Shown in pieces: positions 61,686 to 64,000 of a DNA stretch of 64,000 bases. This stretch comes from Parascedosporium putredinis (lineage: Eukaryota; Ascomycota; Sordariomycetes; Microascales; Microascaceae). Within the stretch, counting starts at the first letter, position 1; every line of letters begins with the position of its first letter. Below the pieces are notes generated by a model. It was not told the origin of the DNA. It made no database searches and saw only the letters and a list, made by a program, of their open reading frames with translations. The stretch is from contig CASHTG010000001.1 of NCBI GenBank assembly GCA_949357655.1, positions 4,030,001 through 4,094,000 on the forward strand, written 5' to 3'. Both the position numbers and the translations under genes were made by a program.

Positions 61686-64000
61686 CTCGGCGGCCGCGCT
61701 AGGAGTGGTGAGCCGAGCTCACTCGGGCACCGTGATAGGAGGCGGGGAGTGGCTAAAAGGGTCGTTCGTGGAGGTCGGCGCGTCGATTCGGGGGACTCGA
61801 CGGTGAGTAGGGATTAGGAGAGCGAGCTGAGCCGGAATGAGGGGCGTGGTTCCGGCCAGAATTGGAGGAAGGAGGATGTCGGGAGGAATGAGGACTTCTC
61901 GTGGCTGATGTTGCTACGAGGTAGGTTGAGGTGGTGGGAGGCGAGACAGGAGCTGAGGCCTTTTGTCTTGAGGCCTGCGTCACAGTCGGTCGCTTGTCGA
62001 GGAGGGCCTGGGCCTGGCTAACGATTGTTGCACCTGTTTCGGCTTGGGCTGACAATGGTGGTAGCGCTTATTTCTGGGCGGATGCTGTTGGTCGAGCTGA
62101 TGCAGATGTATGTACAGAGTAATGCGGGTGCCTCTAGCAGTGCTCCGGTTGTCAGAATGACGCTCGTTATTGTTCCCCTCCTCGCTTTTCGCTCAGGGAA
62201 TTTTGAATGTTGAATCTTGTAAGATTTTGGAAAAGGAGGGAAATTTTTAGACAAAGAGCGCCTGGAGATGGATACGTTTGTCGATACGAAGCAATCAGAG
62301 CGACTCGGAACTTTCGGGGGTCCGGTACCCGATCTTTTAGGTCTCAAGGATCAATAGGGGCTGACTGGAGGGCCTAGGACATGTATGGAGAGCCTGGGAC
62401 AGATTGATGGATGTGGAGAGAAAAATTGATGGGGATGGGAGAACAAACGAACCCAAGCCCCGGTTCACCTTTGGTAGCAATTGGTCAGGCCTTCGCTCCT
62501 CAGATCGAGGGAAGGTAGCAGAGAACACACTCAACCTGAGCTAGCGCATTCGTAGTTCAAATAACGAATAATGAAAATGGATGGGGTTCGACGAGGGGGA
62601 AGGGGCGGGGTGGGCAATGGTTGGACTCGAGAAATTTGATCAAGCCGCTCATGAAAAGACTCCAACTCGTTTCCTAGCAAGGTTCAACGTCGAATGACAA
62701 CGAACCTTGTTTGACCTTCTTTTCTGTCTGCACTGGCTCTTCTTATTCAGGATGTTGTAGTTTTCATTTTTCATTTTCCTTTTTCTTCGCTTTCCTGACC
62801 GAGTTTTCTAATACGGCCCAATCCTTGAGCACCCTCTGTCCCCCGCCATGAAGAACCCCTTCATCTTGCCAAGCTCTTATCAGCCCGTCCCTTCCCTTGA
62901 TGGCTCGGCGGGGTCTCCTTTAGTTGTGCACAGCCCGGCGGCCATCGATCCCGGGTTAGCAGGCTGGCGACTGGCAAAGTTCCCCAAACAAACACGCCGG
63001 GCCTCGAATTGAACACTGCTCGTTGCGTGGGCGGGCAGGCTTCCATCAAAGCACGCTTCTTGCCCCAGCCTATTCCTAAACGGGCCTTTGAAGAAGGTTC
63101 TCAGCCATCAATTGATGTCGGGTCATGACGTGGGTTCAGCGCCGCTACGCGAAATCGAAAAAGGGCCAAATTAAACCCGAGAGCATCCAGCCTATCCAGC
63201 CTTTTCGATTTCCTTCTCAGGTTGCCGTCCCTTTGCCAGGCGAGTCTTGGCAGAGGAGGCCTTCTGCAAATGCAACATGAACCGTCCTCCCGAGATCTAA
63301 ATGTTGGAATCACCCAGGCGCTTGGGAATCTTAAGCAAGCCTTTGGCCACCCTTGTCCGCTTGTCCCTCCTTGCAGCTTCATCAAATTACTTTGCACTGT
63401 GACAGAAGCAATTCCTCCACCTCCTTCGTTACTTGGAGGTTCTTCTACACTGTGCGGCCCGCCACCGATGTTTCATTGGGAACGAACATTGAATCCGCCG
63501 TGTACGAAGTACATCAAATGACCTATTCCGTTGATGAATTGAATGCAGCGGGAATCCCATTCTTGATATTATTCGTACTTGACAGAGATCAATTGATAGA
63601 TGGATGGGTCAATTTAGACCGAAGCCAGCGCCTTCCCCATCCAGCTTCCGAGTTGCGTCATCAGCCCAAGACCCAAACCGGAACACGAAAAGAAGCGTCA
63701 CTATCGATTAGACTTGCCAGTTGAACGTGTGGTGAATACGCGTATTATTCCTTGCATCATATTATTACAACGTTTAGTTCTAGACTACGCCTTAGATGTC
63801 CAACAAGAGTTTTAAAAGCATCTCGGGACCTATTATTCCTCGCCTCCGCTTGAATGGCTCCGCTTCTCGCACCAGCTCCCAGAACCTTCAAAACGTGCCC
63901 GATTACCATCAAGGGCCCCCAACCACGTTTCAGGCACCACCCGGGTTGATCTTGGAGCCGGAAAGAAGAGTAAAGAAGCAAGGGTTCGCCCACGCAATTG
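61686..64000. other. LAS17 upstream region to window end
   Basis: The first 400 nt upstream of LAS17 has an open Ser/Pro-rich frame on the minus strand (62055-61753) that joins no recognisable domain. It is probably the 5' leader, although an N-terminal extension cannot be excluded. The rest to 64000 shows no gene, RNA or notable repeat. Confidence 0.45.

Overview
The window looks like nuclear DNA of a filamentous ascomycete, probably a Sordariomycete. The evidence is short GT-AG introns (about 60-300 nt) with CTAAC/CTAAT-type branch sites, CT-rich 5' leaders, and gene families typical of moulds: a secreted GH3 beta-xylosidase, Las17/WASP, an ISY1 splicing factor and an AhpC/TSA-like protein. 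No bacterial operons, CRISPR arrays, rRNA genes or convincing tRNA genes were seen.

Layout from left to right: the 3' end of the oligosaccharyltransferase subunit WBP1/OST48 (1-326, +); a doubtful spliced gene on the minus strand (1144-1663); ISY1 (2758-3564, +); a GH3 beta-xylosidase (4720-7418, +); a long disordered protein of unknown role (about 11.45-13.8 kb, +); an SLC35F-type transporter (16406-17663, +); an 11-kb gene-poor stretch with clustered microsatellites; an unknown four-exon protein (28969-30586, +); an AhpC/TSA-like thioredoxin-fold protein (32785-33755, -); a second gene-poor stretch of about 12 kb; a Cid1-type terminal nucleotidyltransferase (46090-50371, +); a BTB-like protein (52786-55694, +); translation initiation factor eIF1A (57570-58416, +); and Las17/WASP (59740-61685, -). 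These are mostly unrelated housekeeping genes. They do not form a biosynthetic cluster or a defence island.

The dominant pattern is technical or evolutionary. Eight of the eleven clear genes are broken by one or more small indels, and most of these sit in short homopolymer runs (C4-5, G4-5, A5, T4-5). On each side of a lesion the reading frame stays family-like in another frame. Only WBP1, ISY1 and eIF1A read cleanly. So many lesions, in essential and non-essential genes alike, point to homopolymer-length sequencing errors rather than real pseudogenes. CDS coordinates below are therefore gene spans; the frame must be switched at the stated places.

I found no convincing previously undescribed system. 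The best leads are the unknown conserved-looking proteins at 11.45-13.8 kb, 28.97-30.59 kb and 52.8-55.7 kb, and the possible small membrane-tailed gene near 1.1-1.7 kb.
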